Of a stretch of 64,000 nt of DNA, positions 18,256-27,501 are shown in pieces (the stretch's first letter is position 1; each line of letters opens with the position of its first letter). Made by a program: the position numbers and the translations under genes. Location: the NCBI RefSeq assembly GCF_014212135.1, contig NZ_JACJVQ010000008.1:62001-126000 (forward strand). The letters run 5' to 3'. The notes under the pieces are model-generated. The model was not told the origin of the DNA. It ran no database searches and was given only the letters and a program-made list of their open reading frames with translations. Origin of the DNA: Cohnella thailandensis (GTDB lineage: Bacteria; Bacillota; Bacilli; Paenibacillales; Paenibacillaceae).

Positions 18256-18378
18256 GTTAGTCGATTTTTTCGACTATCTCGCCTTACGCAACCCCTGCTC
18301 AGGCTCCGTTAGTCGATTTTTTCGACTATCTCGCCTCTCGCAACCCCTGCTCAGGCTCCGTTAGTCGATTTTTTCGAC
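18256..18378. repeat. 52-bp direct repeat, two full copies and a partial third, each with a T-loop hairpin
   Basis: Copies begin at 18256, 18308 and 18360, an exact 52-base period. Each carries the hairpin TAGTCGA-TTTTT-TCGACTA followed by a conserved TCTCGCC/CAACCCCTGCTCAGG spacer in the first two copies. The region is non-coding, between the SDR promoter and the M20 gene end. Confidence 0.85.
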
Positions 18379-18421
18379 TATCTTGCTTCTGTTTGCCCCT
18401 ACATGGCCGAACGCGTCGGAA

Positions 18422-18494
18422 ATGCACGGAAAAACCGTGCATCGGCGGCCTAGCATGCGCAAATGCAAGGGAGATGCACGGAAAAACCGTGCAT
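18422..18494. repeat. Two copies of an A-loop hairpin
   Basis: ATGCACGG-AAAAA-CCGTGCAT occurs at 18422-18442 and again at 18474-18494. The second copy is extended to a 13-bp stem by GGGAG/CTCCC. The copies share no longer flank, so the hairpin itself is the repeated unit. No long T-run follows, so a terminator role is doubtful. Confidence 0.8.
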
Positions 18495-18568
18495 CTCCCG
18501 CATCAGGGTTTGCAGCGACGCATCCAGACCGCGCCTGGATTGGGGCTCGAAGCATATGGCGGCCGCAA

Positions 18569-18619
18569 CAAAAAAGCCGCCCCTGCCATCGCGTTATTCG
18601 CGCGACCTTAAGGGACGGC
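18569..18619 (-). terminator. Terminator of the peptide-transport/M20 operon
   Basis: Minus strand GCCGTCCCT pairs (one G-U) with AGGGGCGGC around an inner CGCG/CGCG stem, followed by TTTTTTG. It lies 17 bases after the first M20 gene's stop. Confidence 0.75.
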
Positions 18620-18636
18620 CTCATTATAGGCTGCTT

Positions 18637-20103
18637 TTATGCCTTGGTTTCAGCGAGCGGGCGGCTAAGTCGCGGAGGCATTACGTCCGCTGGAATCGGG
18701 CATACGTACGCTTCGCCCGCGAGCCGCGCGGCGAGCTCCGCCTTCGCCTGCGCAATCAGCGCAGGATCGAGCAGAGCCTCGATGCCGGCGCAGGCCATGA
18801 CCTTGCCCGCCAGCAGCATAGCCTTGTGGGCGTAGCCGCTCTTCCCCTGCGCGACGGTCTGCCACGCATGAAACGGGGTGGCGTACGCCCACGTCGCGGT
18901 GACGCACTGGGCGGTCGGCACGTTCCAGCTGACGTCGGAGACGTCGGTCGATCCCGACATCAAGCCGGGCTTCTCCGGGTATGGAGCGACGAATCCCGCC
19001 AGAGGCCGCCGCGACAGCAAACCGTTCGCCTTCTCCCCAACCATCGCCGCCGCGCTCCGCTTGTCTTCCTCCGGCAGCGATTCGTAAATCGCCTTGGCCA
19101 ATGCCATCTCCTCTTCCGTATAAGAAGGAAGCTCGAGCTCTTCCTTCATATAACGGTGCATCACGCGTTCCAGGGCCGCGTTCGGAATCAGGTTCGACGC
19201 CCCGCCCTCCTGACGCCAAGTCGCCGATGTTCCGGTCATAAGCGCCGCCCCCCGGGCGATATCCTGGATGCGCTCGTACAACCCCAGCACCTGAGAGGAC
19301 TTAGGGGCGCGAATGGAGTAGACGACCTCGGCTTCGGACGGTACCACGTTCGGAGCGAAGCCGCCCGAATTCGTTACCGCGTAATGAACGCGCGCCTCGG
19401 GGATCATATGCTCCCGAAGATAATTCACGCCCACGTTCATGAGCTCGACCGCATCGAGCGCGCTTCGACCGAGATGCGGCGCCGCCGCGGCGTGTGCGCT
19501 CCGGCCCGCGAACTTGAAGTTCACGAGCACGTTCGCCAAGGAAGAGACGTGCATGACCGCATTCATCGGAGCCGGATGCCAGCAGAAAGCGGCGTCGACG
19601 TCCGCGAACAGGCCGGCCCGCGTCATGTACGTCTTGCCCGACCCGCTTTCTTCCGCCGGACAGCCGTAGTAGCGCACCGTTCCGGACAAGCCGTGCTCCC
19701 GCAAGTACTCTTTCGCCGCCACCGCGGCCGCGAACGAGCCCACGCCGAGCAGGTTATGGCCGCAGCCATGGCCGTTCGCGCCGGGGACGACGGGCGAATA
19801 CGCCGCTTCTCCCGCCTGCTGGCTTAAGCCCGCGAGAGCGTCGAATTCGCCTAGGAACGCGATTACCGGGCCGCCCGCCCCGAAGCTGCCGACGAAGCCG
19901 GTCGCCAGGCCCGCGACCTCGCGCTCCACGGCGAACCCTTCCCGCTCCAAGGCTTCGCAGAGCAGCTCCGCCGAGCGAAATTCCGTGAACCGGGTCTCCG
20001 CGAATTCCCAAATTCGGTCGCTGATCTCTATAAAGCGTTCTCGACGTTCCTCTATCGCACTCGTTACGAACTGCGCGATTTCCCCTCTGCACATGGTTGT
20101 CAT
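18637..20103 (-). CDS. M20 family amidohydrolase, AbgB-like (copy 1)
   Basis: A 488-residue metal-dependent hydrolase resembling p-aminobenzoyl-glutamate hydrolase subunit B and related acyl-amino-acid hydrolases. Metal-binding blocks PGANGHGCGHNLLG and CPAEESGSGKTYM are intact. The lid or dimer domain shows KFAGRSAHAAAAPHLGRSALDAVELMNV. Its ATG begins one base after the stop of the related copy 2 (TAAGATG), so the two are translationally coupled. Last gene of the importer operon. It probably cleaves an amide from a compound brought in by that importer; substrate not determinable. Confidence 0.88.
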   Translation of the reverse strand: MTTMCRGEIAQFVTSAIEERRERFIEISDRIWEFAETRFTEFRSAELLCEALEREGFAVEREVAGLATGFVGSFGAGGPVIAFLGEFDALAGLSQQAGEAAYSPVVPGANGHGCGHNLLGVGSFAAAVAAKEYLREHGLSGTVRYYGCPAEESGSGKTYMTRAGLFADVDAAFCWHPAPMNAVMHVSSLANVLVNFKFAGRSAHAAAAPHLGRSALDAVELMNVGVNYLREHMIPEARVHYAVTNSGGFAPNVVPSEAEVVYSIRAPKSSQVLGLYERIQDIARGAALMTGTSATWRQEGGASNLIPNAALERVMHRYMKEELELPSYTEEEMALAKAIYESLPEEDKRSAAAMVGEKANGLLSRRPLAGFVAPYPEKPGLMSGSTDVSDVSWNVPTAQCVTATWAYATPFHAWQTVAQGKSGYAHKAMLLAGKVMACAGIEALLDPALIAQAKAELAARLAGEAYVCPIPADVMPPRLSRPLAETKA

Positions 20104-20104
20104 C

Positions 20105-21574
20105 TTACACCGTTACCGCTGACCGCGAAACAGTCGCGTCCTTCGTCAGAGACAGCTTCGGAGGCTTCACCTCGTCCGGGAATGGGCAAACGTACGACTC
20201 TCCGCCCAGCCGCTCGGCCAACTCCGCCTTCGCCTTCTCGACGAGCGAGGGATCGAGCAAAGCCGAGATGGCGGTGCAGGCCATCGCTTTCCCCGCGAGC
20301 AGCATGCCCTTGTGAGCATAGCTGCTCTTGCCTTGCGCGACCGTCTGCCAAGCATGAATCGGCGTCGCGTAAGCCCAAGTCGCCGTGCCGCATTGCGCGG
20401 TCGGCACGTTCCAGCTGACGTCTCCGACATCCGTCGACGCCGGCATGACGACCATCTTCTCCATCAGCGGAGCGACGAAGTCCGCGAGAGGCCGTGCCGA
20501 CAACAGCTCGTGCGCCTGCTTGCCGACCTGCATCGAAGCGCTCAGCTTGTCCTCCTCCGGAATCGTGGCGAAGATCTCCTTCGAGAACGCCAGCTCTTCC
20601 TCCGTGTAAGCCGGAAGCTCCAAGCCTTGCATGAACTCGTGCATCTTGCTCTCCAACGTGGCGTTCGGGATCAGGTTGGAGGCTCCCCCTTCATAGTGGT
20701 AGGACATCTTCGTTCCCGTCATGAGGGCGGCGCCGCGCGCGATGTCGAGCACGCGCTCGAACAGCGGCAGCACCTGGGACGCCTTCGGCGCGCGCACCAG
20801 ATAGTTCACCTCCGCTTCCGCCTGCACGACATTGGGCGCGAAGCCTCCCGTATTCGTCACGGCATAGTGAATTCGCGCTTCCGGAATCATGTGCTCGCGC
20901 AAATAATTGACGCCGACGTTCATCAGCTCGACGGCATCCAGGGCGCTGCGCCCGAGGTGCGGCGCGGCCGCGGCATGGGCGCTTTTGCCAGCGAATTTGA
21001 AGTGAACGTGAACGTTGGCCAGAGAGGACATATGCATGACCACGTTCGCCGTGGCGGGATGCCAGCAGAAGGCGGCGTCGACATCGTTGAACAGGCCCGC
21101 TCTCGCCATATACGCTTTGCCGGAGCCGCTCTCCTCCGCCGGGCAGCCGTAGTAACGGACCGTGCCGGCCAATCCATGCTCCTTCAAGTAATCCTTTACC
21201 GCGACCGCGGCGGCGAGAGAGCCCGCGCCGAGCAGGTTATGGCCGCAGCCGTGTCCGTTCGCGCCCGGCACGATCGGATTGAACGCCGCTTCGCCTGCCC
21301 GTTGGCTAAGACTCGCCAGAGCGTCGAACTCTCCGAGAATCGCGACGACGGGGGACCCGCTTCCGAAGCTTCCGACGAAGCCGGTCTCGAGCTCCGCGAC
21401 TCCCTTTTCCACCGCGAACCCTTCCTGCTCCAGCGCCGTACAAAGCAATTCGGCCGATCGGAACTCTTGGAATCTCGTCTCCGCGAAGCCCCAGATCCGA
21501 TCGCTCACGCCGATAAAGAGATCCCTCTTGCCTTCGATCGCGTCGGTCACCTCTTGAATGATCTTGTCGTTCAT
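20105..21574 (-). CDS. M20 family amidohydrolase, AbgB-like (copy 2)
   Basis: A 489-residue paralogue of copy 1, very similar along its whole length (both contain FAETRFxEFRSAELLCxALExEGFAVE-type and KFAGxSAHAAAAPHLGRSALDAVELMN segments). Metal-binding PGANGHGCGHNLLGAG and PAEESGSGKAYMARAG are intact. I choose ATG 21574, six bases after GAGAGGTG, over the GTG three codons upstream that overlaps the ribosome site. The tandem pair may form a heteromer or have split substrate range. It lies about 180 bases after the last ABC gene. Confidence 0.88.
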   Translation of the reverse strand: MNDKIIQEVTDAIEGKRDLFIGVSDRIWGFAETRFQEFRSAELLCTALEQEGFAVEKGVAELETGFVGSFGSGSPVVAILGEFDALASLSQRAGEAAFNPIVPGANGHGCGHNLLGAGSLAAAVAVKDYLKEHGLAGTVRYYGCPAEESGSGKAYMARAGLFNDVDAAFCWHPATANVVMHMSSLANVHVHFKFAGKSAHAAAAPHLGRSALDAVELMNVGVNYLREHMIPEARIHYAVTNTGGFAPNVVQAEAEVNYLVRAPKASQVLPLFERVLDIARGAALMTGTKMSYHYEGGASNLIPNATLESKMHEFMQGLELPAYTEEELAFSKEIFATIPEEDKLSASMQVGKQAHELLSARPLADFVAPLMEKMVVMPASTDVGDVSWNVPTAQCGTATWAYATPIHAWQTVAQGKSSYAHKGMLLAGKAMACTAISALLDPSLVEKAKAELAERLGGESYVCPFPDEVKPPKLSLTKDATVSRSAVTV

Positions 21575-21620
21575 GCCGGACACCTCTCTCGTTTGATTTT
21601 TATATTCCGTAAGAACAAAT

Positions 21621-21671
21621 CCCCCAAAAGCGGCGCAAAGCTCTCTAGCGAATTCCGATTCCTTTTGGGGG
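21621..21671. repeat. Inverted repeat in the spacer before the M20 pair
   Basis: Arms CCCCCAAAAG (21621-21630) and CTTTTGGGGG (21662-21671) are perfect, with 31 bases between. A separate CCCCCGGGGG palindrome lies immediately beyond, near 21674-21684. On the minus strand the repeat is followed by ATTTGTTCTT, a poor T-run. It may be a partial terminator lowering expression of the M20 genes, or an operator. Confidence 0.5.
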
Positions 21672-21757
21672 AGCCCCCGGGGGTATCTTCAGGTAATTGC
21701 TTTGTCTAAAAACAAAGGCCGCAGCGGAAACCGCCTGCTTAAGCTATCCGTCCTCCG

Positions 21758-22774
21758 TCAATCGAAAGCGAAGCAGGCGACGGGATGGTCGTGCCCCTTG
21801 AGCTCCGGCTCGTATTCGCGGCAGATCGCCTTGGCGATCGGACAGCGCGTGTGGAACCGGCAGCCGGATGGCGGCCGAACCGGGCTCGGCACGTCGCCCT
21901 GAATGATGATCCGGCTCTTCGAACGAAGCCTCGGGTCCGGCACCGGATTCGCGCTTAGCAGGGCGTTCGTATATGGGTGCTTGGGAGCCTTGAACAGCTT
22001 CTCCCGGCTCGCGATCTCCACGATCTTGCCAAGATACATGACGGCGATCCGGTCGCTGATATAGCGGACGGCGCCGAGACCGTGCCCTATGAACAAGTAG
22101 GCAAGTCCGAATTGCTTCTGCAAATCTCGCAATAGATTCAGAATTTGAGCCTGGATGGAGACGTCGAGAGCCGAGACGGGCTCGTCGCAGACGATAAGCC
22201 GCGGATTAAGGGCGAGCGCCCGGGCGATGCCGATTCGCTGTCTCTGTCCTCCCGAGAATTCGTGCGGATAGCGCTCGCGGTCCTGCTTCGGAATGCCGAC
22301 CGTCTCCAGCAGCCGATCTACCCTGTCCCGCACGGCCGAGCGATCCGCAAGCCCGTGAGCGAGCAGAGGCTCCGCCAGAATATCGCCGATCCTCATCCGG
22401 GGGTTAAGCGAGGAATAGGGATCCTGGAAAATCATCTGAATGCTGGCGCGAGTGCGCCGAAGCTCCCGCTTCCTTATCTCCGAGAGCTCCCGGCCCGAGT
22501 AGATCACTCTTCCCTCATGAGGAGCTTCCAGCTGGAGCAGCGTACGGCCGACCGTCGATTTGCCGCAGCCCGATTCGCCGACGAGTCCGAGCGTTTCGCC
22601 TTCGCGAATCGAGAAGCTGACGCCGTCGACCGCCCGTACGTAATCCGTAACCCTCGAGAAAATCCCCTGCCGGATCGGATAGTACGTCTTGAGCCCCTCG
22701 ACTTGCAGCAGAACGGGCCCTTTCTCCTTTTCCCGCCGTTTCCCCTTCTCCGTCTCCCTCTCGTTCGCTCTCAT
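21758..22774 (-). CDS. Peptide/opine-type ABC transporter ATP-binding protein (extra OppF/DppF-like copy)
   Basis: A 338-residue ATPase with Walker [10 protein letters not shown], signature [15 protein letters not shown] and Walker [13 protein letters not shown]. The carboxy-terminal peptide-importer extension includes the HTRCP cysteine cluster near residue 310 that can bind an iron-sulfur centre. It closely resembles the OppF-like gene at 26503-27501 (shared TYYPIxxGxxSR and [16 protein letters not shown] segments). The set therefore has three ATPases where two suffice. Its highly charged amino end ([19 protein letters not shown]) is unusual. Confidence 0.9.
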   Translation of the reverse strand: MRANERETEKGKRREKEKGPVLLQVEGLKTYYPIRQGIFSRVTDYVRAVDGVSFSIREGETLGLVGESGCGKSTVGRTLLQLEAPHEGRVIYSGRELSEIRKRELRRTRASIQMIFQDPYSSLNPRMRIGDILAEPLLAHGLADRSAVRDRVDRLLETVGIPKQDRERYPHEFSGGQRQRIGIARALALNPRLIVCDEPVSALDVSIQAQILNLLRDLQKQFGLAYLFIGHGLGAVRYISDRIAVMYLGKIVEIASREKLFKAPKHPYTNALLSANPVPDPRLRSKSRIIIQGDVPSPVRPPSGCRFHTRCPIAKAICREYEPELKGHDHPVACFAFD

Positions 22775-22824
22775 CCGAAGCTCCTCCCTCGTTCGAAATG
22801 AGCCGTCCTCCGGCCGTTATTCGA

Positions 22825-24501
22825 TCATGGGGTGAACGTCCATTTGGACACGTTGTTCGTCAGGCCGACCGCGCTCGTCTCAAGACCCTTGCGCAGGTCG
22901 AGGTTCTTCGCCTTCGCATACATTTGCTTATCCGCATAGAAGGCGATGATCGGCACTTCGTCATGCAGGATCTGCTGCACTTGCTTATAGATCTCGAAGC
23001 GCTTCGACGGATCCAGCTCCTGAGCTCCCGCGGCGATCAGCTTGTCGACCTCCGGGTTCGAATAGTCCGGGATGTTGAAGCCGACTCCCGTCAAGAACAT
23101 GCCGAAGACCGAGCCCGGATCGAGAATGAAGCCAAGGTTCACTACCGTCAGGTCGTAATCGTGCTTAAGCGCCCTTTGCAGCGTCGTCGGGAAGTCGAGC
23201 TTTGTCACCTGAACCTTCAAGCCGACCGCCTTCAGGTTCTCGGCAACGATGTCGGACGCTTGCTCGCGGATCTTGTTGCCGGTCGGGACGAGGAACTCGA
23301 TCGTCTGGCCGAAGTCCCAGTCCGCTTCCTTAAGCAATTGCTTCGCTTTCTCCGGATCGTAGGAATACAGCGGGATGTCCTTGTTGTAATAAGGGTGATT
23401 CCGACCGAGCATTCCATCCACGAGATCGCCTTGGCCCTTGAGCAGTTGGTCGACGAGCAGTTGGCGGTTCATCGCGTAAGCGATCGCTTGGCGTACCTTC
23501 GGATTCGGGAACTTCTTCGTGTTGAGGAACAAGATGTTCGGGTTGTTGGCATCGCCGTAGCCCGTTGTCACGTTGGCCATATTGGCTACCTTATCGAAGT
23601 CTTGTACCGGAATCAGGCCGACGCCGGGAGACGTCAGTTGGATGTCGCCCGTCTGCAGCTGCGCCGCTAGGTTCGTCGCCGGCATCATCTTGATGTAGAT
23701 GTCCTTGATCGCGGGCGCGCCTTCGTAATAAAGCTCGTTGGCGGCAAGCTGCACATATTGGTCCTTCGCGAATTTAACGAACTTGTACGCTCCGTTCGTG
23801 ACGGTCGGGTTCATCATGAATTCGTTCTTGTTCAGGTCTGCCGGAGCGACGTCCTTCAGCACATGCTCGGGAAGGTAACGGAAGTACGTGCCGAATTGGC
23901 TCTTGAATTGATCGGTTTCCATCGGATTCTTCGTCTTGATGATGAAGGTGTAGTCATCGACCTTCTGGAAGAACGGTAGCTCGGTCTGCCCTTCGTCTCT
24001 TTTGCCGGCTTCGTTAAGACCGGCGACGAACGTAATGTTGGTAAGCGTCTTGACGCTCGCGTCCGTGAACATGCGGAGCGTGAATTCGACGTCGTCCGCC
24101 GTGAACGGCTCGCCGTCGCTCCACTTGGCGCTCTTGTTAAGCTTGATCGTGAAGTTCTGGTTATCCGCCGTCTCGATCGATTCGGCGAGCTTAGGGTCGA
24201 AGCCGTAGCTGCTGTTCAGGGCAATCAGCGTGTCGCTCATGAACGAGTTTACGTAGATGCCTGCGTTATCGAGATTAAACACGTCGAACGTCGTTACGGG
24301 GTTGACCAAGCCGATATAGAGGGGCTGATCCGCTCCTCCGGAAGCGGCCGTTCCCGACGCGGCGGCCGAGGAGGACGGGCTCGACGCTGCCGAACCCGAC
24401 GGCGAAGCCGTATTGTTCCCGTTATTCGAACCGCATGCCGCGACCAGAACCATTAATAATGCCAATACTCCGCTAACCCAAGCTTTGCGCACCCTTGTCA
24501 T
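22825..24501 (-). CDS. Peptide-type ABC transporter solute-binding lipoprotein (family 5, DppA/OppA-like)
   Basis: A 558-residue lipoprotein. The signal peptide has its lipobox LVAAC at Cys23, then an Asn/Ser/Ala-rich linker. The family 5 fold is visible in KLNKSAKWSDGEPFTADDVEFTLR, NPNILFLNTKKFPNPKVRQAIAYAMNR and SYDPEKAKQLLKEADWDFG. ATG 24501 follows GGAGGAGATCC and begins the signal peptide, so the longer frame was trimmed by 56 residues. It binds the imported peptide-like ligand outside the membrane. Confidence 0.92.
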   Translation of the reverse strand: MTRVRKAWVSGVLALLMVLVAACGSNNGNNTASPSGSAASSPSSSAAASGTAASGGADQPLYIGLVNPVTTFDVFNLDNAGIYVNSFMSDTLIALNSSYGFDPKLAESIETADNQNFTIKLNKSAKWSDGEPFTADDVEFTLRMFTDASVKTLTNITFVAGLNEAGKRDEGQTELPFFQKVDDYTFIIKTKNPMETDQFKSQFGTYFRYLPEHVLKDVAPADLNKNEFMMNPTVTNGAYKFVKFAKDQYVQLAANELYYEGAPAIKDIYIKMMPATNLAAQLQTGDIQLTSPGVGLIPVQDFDKVANMANVTTGYGDANNPNILFLNTKKFPNPKVRQAIAYAMNRQLLVDQLLKGQGDLVDGMLGRNHPYYNKDIPLYSYDPEKAKQLLKEADWDFGQTIEFLVPTGNKIREQASDIVAENLKAVGLKVQVTKLDFPTTLQRALKHDYDLTVVNLGFILDPGSVFGMFLTGVGFNIPDYSNPEVDKLIAAGAQELDPSKRFEIYKQVQQILHDEVPIIAFYADKQMYAKAKNLDLRKGLETSAVGLTNNVSKWTFTP

Positions 24502-24575
24502 TGGATCTCCTCCACTTTTCTTTGTTTGATTTGCCATATGAGGCGTGTCATTGTGGCCTGCTATTCGGATGGAAC

Positions 24576-25481
24576 CTATTGCTTCGGATCGAGCGCGTCG
24601 CGAAGGCCGTCGCCGACGAAGTTGATGGCGAGAACCGTCACCAGGATCATGATCCCGGGAGGCAGCCACAGCCAGGGCTGGTCGGTCATGACGCTGATCG
24701 ATTGCGCGTCCGTCAGCATGTTGCCCCAGCTGGCGGTCGGCGGCTGCACGCCCATCCCGAGGAAGCTTAGGCCCGACTCGGCCATGATCGCCGCCGCGAC
24801 GCCGAAGGTCGCGTTGACGATGATCGGGGCGAGCGCGTTCGGCAGAATATGGCGGAAGACGATGCGGGGAGTGCTTAGCCCCAAGGCGATGCCCGCTTTG
24901 ACGTAATCCATCTGCTTAAGAGTCAGCACGCTGCCTCGCACGAGACGGGCGATCGACGGCCAGGAGAACAGGGCCAGCACGAGAACGAGGGTCCCGAGCG
25001 TCGGGCCGAGCACGCTGACGACGACGAGAATGACCATCATGTAAGGGAACGCCATAAACATGTCGGTAACCCTCATGACGATCATGTCCACCCAGCCTCC
25101 GAGGTAGGCGGAGAGCAAACCGACGACCGTGCCGAACGTCACGTAGATGGCGACCGTTCCGAAGCCGACGATGACGGCGACCCTTGTCGCGTAGATCAAG
25201 CGGGCCAGCACGTCCCGGCCGACCTGATCGGTTCCAAGCCAGTGGGATGCCGACGGGGCGGCCGAGAATTCGGCGGTTACCGCATAGGGGCTGTGCGGCG
25301 ACAGCCATGGAGCGAAGATCGCGATAAGGATAAGAAGCGAAGTGACTACAAACCCGACGACGGCCATCTTATGCTTCACGAAGCGTCGGGCCATTTGGCG
25401 GAAGGCGCCTTCGGATCGCTCCGGCTGGGCGGGAATCGCGACTCCCCCGGCAACGGGGACAGGGGCTTCAACAGCAGACAT
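24576..25481 (-). CDS. Peptide-type ABC transporter permease (DppC/OppC-like)
   Basis: A 301-residue membrane protein with the OppC amino-terminal extension (residues 1-60, first membrane segment VVGFVVTSLLILIAIFAPWL). It also has HWLGTDQVGRDVLARLIYATRV and the EAA loop region GIALGLSTPRIVFRHILPNA. It lies 48 bases after the DppB-like gene and pairs with it to form the channel. Confidence 0.92.
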   Translation of the reverse strand: MSAVEAPVPVAGGVAIPAQPERSEGAFRQMARRFVKHKMAVVGFVVTSLLILIAIFAPWLSPHSPYAVTAEFSAAPSASHWLGTDQVGRDVLARLIYATRVAVIVGFGTVAIYVTFGTVVGLLSAYLGGWVDMIVMRVTDMFMAFPYMMVILVVVSVLGPTLGTLVLVLALFSWPSIARLVRGSVLTLKQMDYVKAGIALGLSTPRIVFRHILPNALAPIIVNATFGVAAAIMAESGLSFLGMGVQPPTASWGNMLTDAQSISVMTDQPWLWLPPGIMILVTVLAINFVGDGLRDALDPKQ

Positions 25482-25529
25482 CGAGTCCGCCTCCTCTCAT
25501 TCGTTTGCGTTTATTCGGCCGAACGGCCG

Positions 25530-26480
25530 TTAGTGATACTTGATGCGAGGATCGGCCACCGAGTAGAAAACGTCCGTCAGAAGGTTGGCGCCGAGCACGA
25601 CGATCGCGGCGACCAGATTAAGCCCCATGATGGTGGAATAGTCGCGCGACAGGATCGATTGGATCGTGAGCTGCCCGATTCCGGGCCACTGGAACAGCTG
25701 CTCGACGATGACCGCTCCTCCGAACAGCATCGGAATCTCCATGCCGACGACGGTAATGACCGGGATAAGGGCGTTGCGGAGAGCATGCTTGTTCGTGACG
25801 ATGAACTCCTTCAGCCCTTTGGCGCGCGCCGTGCGAAGGTAGTCCTGCTTGAGCACGTCCAGCATGCTGGCGCGGATGTACCGCACTTTCCGTCCGGCGA
25901 TGCCGACGGCCAGCGCGATCGACGGAAGCACCATGTGCCAGAGGCGATCTCCGAGTCCGCCGCCGCCGCCGAGCGTCTCCGTTCCTCCGACGGGCAGCCA
26001 GCCTAATTGGACGGCGAAGATATAGATGCAGAGCAGCCCGAGGAAAAACTGGGGAATCGACGTTCCGACGAACGAGAGGCCGGTCATCAGGTAGTCGAAC
26101 TTCGAATTCTGCTTGACGGCGCTCATGATGCCGATGGGCAGGGCGATCAGGAGACCGAGGATAAGCGCCGCGATCCCGAGCAGCATCGTCTGGCCGAGAC
26201 GCTCGCCGATCAGGGAGCCGACCGATTCGCTCGTGCTGAAGGAATAGCCGAGGTTGCCCGACAGCAGCTGGCCGAGCCATTTGAAGTACTGAACGATGAT
26301 CGGGTCGTTCAAGCCGAGCTGCTCCTTGCGAAGCTCCAGCAGCTCCGGCGGCGTGTCCGGAGTCATGTACATGTCGACCGGGTTGCCGGGCGCCAGGTTG
26401 ATGATGACGAAGTTCATGATCGTTATGCCGAAGAGAACGGGAATCGCGATCAGAACGCGGCGGATGACATACGTTAGCAT
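25530..26480 (-). CDS. Peptide-type ABC transporter permease (DppB/OppB-like)
   Basis: A 316-residue membrane protein starting MLTYVIRRVLIAIPVLFGIT, a typical DppB opening, with about six membrane segments. The EAA loop is in YLRTARAKGLKEFIVTNKHA and the carboxy end is VADPRIKYH. It follows the DppF-like ATPase gene after 22 bases. Part of the importer. Confidence 0.92.
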   Translation of the reverse strand: MLTYVIRRVLIAIPVLFGITIMNFVIINLAPGNPVDMYMTPDTPPELLELRKEQLGLNDPIIVQYFKWLGQLLSGNLGYSFSTSESVGSLIGERLGQTMLLGIAALILGLLIALPIGIMSAVKQNSKFDYLMTGLSFVGTSIPQFFLGLLCIYIFAVQLGWLPVGGTETLGGGGGLGDRLWHMVLPSIALAVGIAGRKVRYIRASMLDVLKQDYLRTARAKGLKEFIVTNKHALRNALIPVITVVGMEIPMLFGGAVIVEQLFQWPGIGQLTIQSILSRDYSTIMGLNLVAAIVVLGANLLTDVFYSVADPRIKYH

Positions 26481-26502
26481 GGTTTCTCTCCTCTCTCGCG
26501 GT

Positions 26503-27501
26503 TTACAAGGCGGCTAGCGGGAAGTGGCAAGCCGCCGCGTGATCGCCGCCCCGAAGGATCGGCTCCCGCTCCTTGCACTTCGCCTGGACGAACGGGCATC
26601 GAGTATGAAAGCGGCAGCCGGCCGGCGGGTTGGCGGGGCTCGGCACGTCCCCTTGCAGGACGATGCGCTCCTGCCCGCGCTTGCGGGGATCCGGCACCGG
26701 ATAGGCGTTAAGCAGCGCTTGGGTGTAGGGATGGCGCGGATTCGCGAAGATCTCCTCCTTCGTGCCGATCTCCACGACCTTGCCGAGGTACATGACCGCG
26801 ATTCGGGTGCTGATATACTTGACCGCTCCGAGCCCGTGGGCGATGAATAGATAGGTAAGCCCGAGCTCCTTCTGAAGATCCTTCAATAGATTCAAGATTT
26901 GCGCCTGGATCGAGACGTCCAAGGCGGATACCGGCTCGTCGCACACGATGAGCTTCGGGTTCAGGGAGAGCGCGCGGGCGATGCCGATGCGCTGCCGTTG
27001 GCCGCCCGAGAATTCGTGGGGGAACCGCTGCTTATAGCTTCGAGGGATGCCTACCGTATCCAGGAGCTTGTCGATCTTCGTCTCCAGCTCGGCTCCTCCG
27101 GCAACGCCGTGAACCCTCATCGGTTCGGCGAGCAGCTCCTGTACCCGCATCCGAGGGTTCAAGGAGGAGTAGGGGTCTTGGAAAATCATCTGCATCTTCA
27201 TCCGGGCCCCGCGCAAGTCCGACATCGATCGATCCGTGATGTCTTCCCCGTCGAACCAGATCCTGCCGTCCGTCGGGTTCTCCAGCCGGACGATGCTTCG
27301 TCCGATCGTCGACTTGCCGCAGCCGGATTCGCCGACGAGTCCCAGCGTCTCTCCTTGGTACAGGTCCAGCGTTATATCGTCTACCGCTTTGACGTTCCCG
27401 ACCGTTCGGGAGAGCAGGCCCCGTTTAATGGGATAGTAGGTTTTTAAGCCTTCGATCCGGAGCAGAGGCTCCGCGGCAGGGCTGCGTTCCGCAGTCGTCA
27501 T
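26503..27501 (-). CDS. Peptide-type ABC transporter ATP-binding protein (DppF/OppF-like)
   Basis: A 332-residue ATPase with [34 protein letters not shown] and the carboxy-terminal [12 protein letters not shown] cysteine segment. ATG 27501 overlaps the DppD-like gene stop by four bases (ATGA) behind GAGGAGGAAG, so the two ATPase chains are coupled. It energises the importer together with the DppD-like chain. Confidence 0.92.
   Translation of the reverse strand: MTTAERSPAAEPLLRIEGLKTYYPIKRGLLSRTVGNVKAVDDITLDLYQGETLGLVGESGCGKSTIGRSIVRLENPTDGRIWFDGEDITDRSMSDLRGARMKMQMIFQDPYSSLNPRMRVQELLAEPMRVHGVAGGAELETKIDKLLDTVGIPRSYKQRFPHEFSGGQRQRIGIARALSLNPKLIVCDEPVSALDVSIQAQILNLLKDLQKELGLTYLFIAHGLGAVKYISTRIAVMYLGKVVEIGTKEEIFANPRHPYTQALLNAYPVPDPRKRGQERIVLQGDVPSPANPPAGCRFHTRCPFVQAKCKEREPILRGGDHAAACHFPLAAL

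Noticed and set aside
18256..18378. Tandem terminators for the SDR or M20 gene
   Set aside because: The T-run is inside the loop and not after the stem, and neighbouring genes have their own terminators at 17215-17250 and 18569-18619.
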